Below, one piece after another: positions 62,113 through 64,000 of a stretch of 64,000 nt of DNA. A model generated the notes under the pieces. That model ran no database searches and was not told the DNA's origin. It was given only the letters and a program-made list of their open reading frames with translations. Both the position numbers and the translations under genes were made by a program. Within the stretch, counting starts at the first letter, position 1, and each line of letters starts with the position of its first letter. The stretch is from NCBI RefSeq assembly GCF_019443105.1, contig NZ_JAHZIJ010000013.1, positions 62,001 through 126,000 of the forward strand, given 5' to 3'. Source of the DNA: Paenibacillus oenotherae (GTDB lineage Bacteria; Bacillota; Bacilli; Paenibacillales; Paenibacillaceae).

Positions 62113-63285
62113 TCAGATATGAACGTGCTGCTGCTGCTGTGAGATGAACCCGGCGATGCCGCGTACCGTCTCTGCGCTTGCAAGAAGCGCTTTATGGTGA
62201 ATCCATATGACCTCGCCCGCTATTTTATGGGAGATCGGGCAGCTCAGATCAAATTGCGCATAGACCTCCGAATGGCTCTCGATAAATTCCTTGTATACCT
62301 TCGTCCCCTGGATGACCGCATATGCCTTGTAAGCAGGAATGCCCACTCCGTTCAAGCGTTCGACGAACTCGTCGCGGGTTACCCCGCCGAAGGCTGCGGC
62401 GTCATAGTAGAACATATACATGTAGTGGGTGTGGATGTTGCATCGCGGATCACGGCCCTGCGTAATTATGCCTTCAATCTCGCTCAGCTCGGCATCGAGC
62501 AGAGCGGCATTGCGCTCACGCAGCGCATTCTGGCCATCCAGGCGATCCACCTGCGGGATAAGCGCCGCCCCTTGAAATTCACTGAGCCGATAATTGGAGC
62601 CCAGCACCAGATGCTGATAAGAACGGTCCCCCAGCGGGCGGCCAACATGATGGAATAAGAACGCATCATTGTAGAGCTTCTCGGAGTTGGTCGTTATCAT
62701 CCCGCCTTCTCCCGCCGTCATGAGCTTCAATGCCTGAAAGCTGAATACGCCCGCATCTCCGATGCTGCCCGCCCGCTGGCCATTCCACTCCGCGCCATGG
62801 GCATGGCAGGCATCCTCAATAATGAACAAGCTATGCTCCTTGGCGATCTCCCTGATTGCATCCATATCACATACATGACCTGCCATATGTACAGGTATGA
62901 TTCCTGCAGTGCGGGCCGTGATGGCCTCGCGAATGCGCTCGGGATCCACGCAGAAAGTAACAGGATCCACATCCACCGGAACCGGAATGCCTCCAAGCAG
63001 CATGACTGGCGTAGCCGTTGAGATGAAGGTGAAGGCCGGGACAATGACCTCATCCCCAGGCTTGATCTGCAAAGCCATCAGAGCCACTTCAATCGCATTC
63101 GTGCCGCTGCTGTTCGTGAGCGCATAGGCTGTTCCATGCTTCTCCGCGAACTTCTTCTCCAGCTCCAGCACCTTGCCGCCGGAGAATCTCCACCAATTCC
63201 CGCTCGCTGTTACCTCTGCAACAAGCTCCTGCTCTTCCGGGCCAACCAATGGCCATGCGGGTATTTCCCGAGACAAATCCGTCAT
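62113..63285 (-). CDS. DegT-family aminotransferase, AHBA synthase / scyllo-inosose aminotransferase-like
   Basis: 390 residues. PLP Lys is in FSFQALKLMTAGEGG (near 186), and the N-terminal part has NSSGTNAIEVALMAL and VIVPAFTFISTATPV. FSxQ-x-K-x-x-TAGEGG is the pattern of 3-amino-5-hydroxybenzoate synthase and of the glutamine:(2-deoxy-)scyllo-inosose aminotransferases (StsC, BtrS types), which differ from nucleotide-sugar DegTs. It should aminate a cyclic ketone or keto-sugar. Four bp separate it from the ROK gene upstream. Second aminotransferase of the operon, so the product probably has at least two amino groups. Confidence 0.9.
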   Translation of the reverse strand: MTDLSREIPAWPLVGPEEQELVAEVTASGNWWRFSGGKVLELEKKFAEKHGTAYALTNSSGTNAIEVALMALQIKPGDEVIVPAFTFISTATPVMLLGGIPVPVDVDPVTFCVDPERIREAITARTAGIIPVHMAGHVCDMDAIREIAKEHSLFIIEDACHAHGAEWNGQRAGSIGDAGVFSFQALKLMTAGEGGMITTNSEKLYNDAFLFHHVGRPLGDRSYQHLVLGSNYRLSEFQGAALIPQVDRLDGQNALRERNAALLDAELSEIEGIITQGRDPRCNIHTHYMYMFYYDAAAFGGVTRDEFVERLNGVGIPAYKAYAVIQGTKVYKEFIESHSEVYAQFDLSCPISHKIAGEVIWIHHKALLASAETVRGIAGFISQQQQHVHI

Positions 63286-63289
63286 TATC

Positions 63290-64000
63290 CTATCTCTCCT
63301 TCTGGAATATATATTGGCTGTTAAAGCAGGCCAGCCCGCCCCATAACGGGGCTTCTTCGCCTAATGCCGACAGCGCAACTCCGATATTATTGTGAGGCAT
63401 GCTGCCCATTTGCCTCTGAACACGCCCCTGCAGGGACTGGTAGACTTCAGGATTGCGAGTTACCAGACCGCCGCCCAGCACAACGAGATCAGGATCCAGC
63501 AGCTTGACCGTATTGGCGATAGCAGCGGCCAGATATTGCAAAGAGGTGTTCACGATGGCGGCAGCTGTCTCGTCCTGCTCGCCCGCCAGCTCGAATACCC
63601 GGCTTGCCAGCAGCCTCTCGCCCAGCTGCTCCTCCGCCATTCGCTCGATGGCTCTGCCGGATGCATACAGCTGCAGGCAGCCCCGGGAGCCGCATGAGCA
63701 GGGAAGTCCCATCGGCTCGACACAGACATGGCCAAGCTCCCCGCTGCTGCCGTTTGCCCCGTTATGCAGCTCTCCGTTCAGAATGATGCCGCTGCCGATC
63801 CCCGTGCCGATTGAAACAGTAAGAAGATGGTTCACCCGCTTCGTCAAGCCGAAGGCATACTCCCCCATGGAGGCAAGCGCCGCGTCATCCTTGATGATAA
63901 CCGTGCAATGACTGAGCTCCTCCAGCTTTCTCCGGAACGGGAATTCATTCCAATTCGGCCGGTTAGGCCAGATCGTAATATTGCCCTCGCTGTCATGCAG
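63290..64000 (-). CDS. ROK-family sugar kinase/regulator, cut by right edge
   Basis: 237 residues visible; the frame is open to the last base, so the N terminus with the first ATP-binding motif is outside. The acidic catalytic region is IIKDDAALASMGE (Asp-Asp), then LLTVSIGTGIGSGIIL and ELGHVCV. The Zn motif CSCGSRGCLQLY is present with Gln where most have Glu. The visible part cannot tell a glucokinase/N-acetylmannosamine-kinase type enzyme from a NagC/XylR type repressor, since the wing-helix DNA-binding part would be N-terminal. In an amino-sugar cluster a kinase for the sugar core, or a self-protection kinase, is plausible. Confidence 0.88.
   Translation of the reverse strand: MHDSEGNITIWPNRPNWNEFPFRRKLEELSHCTVIIKDDAALASMGEYAFGLTKRVNHLLTVSIGTGIGSGIILNGELHNGANGSSGELGHVCVEPMGLPCSCGSRGCLQLYASGRAIERMAEEQLGERLLASRVFELAGEQDETAAAIVNTSLQYLAAAIANTVKLLDPDLVVLGGGLVTRNPEVYQSLQGRVQRQMGSMPHNNIGVALSALGEEAPLWGGLACFNSQYIFQKER

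Overview
The window looks like a chromosomal segment of an endospore-forming Firmicute, most likely a Paenibacillus-type member of the Paenibacillaceae. The grounds are strong AGGAGG ribosome sites, an H-type small acid-soluble spore protein, HrcA/CIRCE control of groESL, and a housekeeping block (groEL-groES-tatC-tatA-moaC-ydiF-like ABC-F-tsaD-rimI-tsaB-tsaE-thiL) that matches the B. subtilis ydiA-groEL order. No rRNA or tRNA gene, CRISPR array or intact transposon was recognised.

Layout. (1) 1-16.3 kb, minus strand: a nonribosomal lipopeptide-type operon read right to left. It holds NRPS A(Phe-like)-PCP-C, a BtrH/C39-like protein, an NRPS whose Cys-like A domain is interrupted by a methyltransferase, an Sfp-type transferase, a cyclic-peptide ABC exporter, a type II thioesterase, and a FAAL-PCP-C-A(Ser-like) NRPS that runs off the left edge. 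A sigma-A promoter with an internal dyad precedes it. (2) 16.4-19.9 kb: FAD monooxygenase, benzil-reductase-like SDR, DoxX-like membrane protein. (3) 20-22.6 kb: AT-rich accessory DNA with a HEPN-type protein, a lipoprotein and a decayed integrase tail. (4) 22.6-29.4 kb: a giant BspA-LRR/Ig-like/SLH surface protein divergent from a 7TM histidine kinase and a SARP-type response regulator, bracketed by near-identical terminator repeats. (5) 29.4-46 kb: the housekeeping block, interrupted by leuA with two tandem Leu T-boxes and by a DnaA-box cluster. (6) 46.6-52.4 kb: YitT, a kinase-like protein, small spore and membrane genes, and a Ku / ligase / polymerase end-joining operon. (7) 52.9-64 kb, minus strand: a second biosynthetic operon. 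It contains an aminoacyl:carrier-protein ligase of class II aaRS type, a luciferase-like monooxygenase, a sugar isomerase-like TIM barrel, a BtrH-like acyltransferase candidate, a GT4 glycosyltransferase, two DegT aminotransferases, a Gfo/Idh/MocA dehydrogenase, a lone ACP, an ANL ligase and a ROK protein cut by the right edge.

How they fit. Region 7 resembles the side-chain logic of butirosin (amino acid loaded on an ACP, oxidised by a flavin monooxygenase, transferred to an amino sugar by BtrH), but uses an aaRS-derived ligase. It is the best candidate for an undescribed pathway. Region 1 probably makes and exports an acylated peptide containing Phe, Ser and possibly an S- or O-methylated residue. 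Three copies of an approximately 190-bp intergenic element built of four hairpins (38, 41 and 52 kb) show compensatory base changes and are the clearest non-gene structure in the window.
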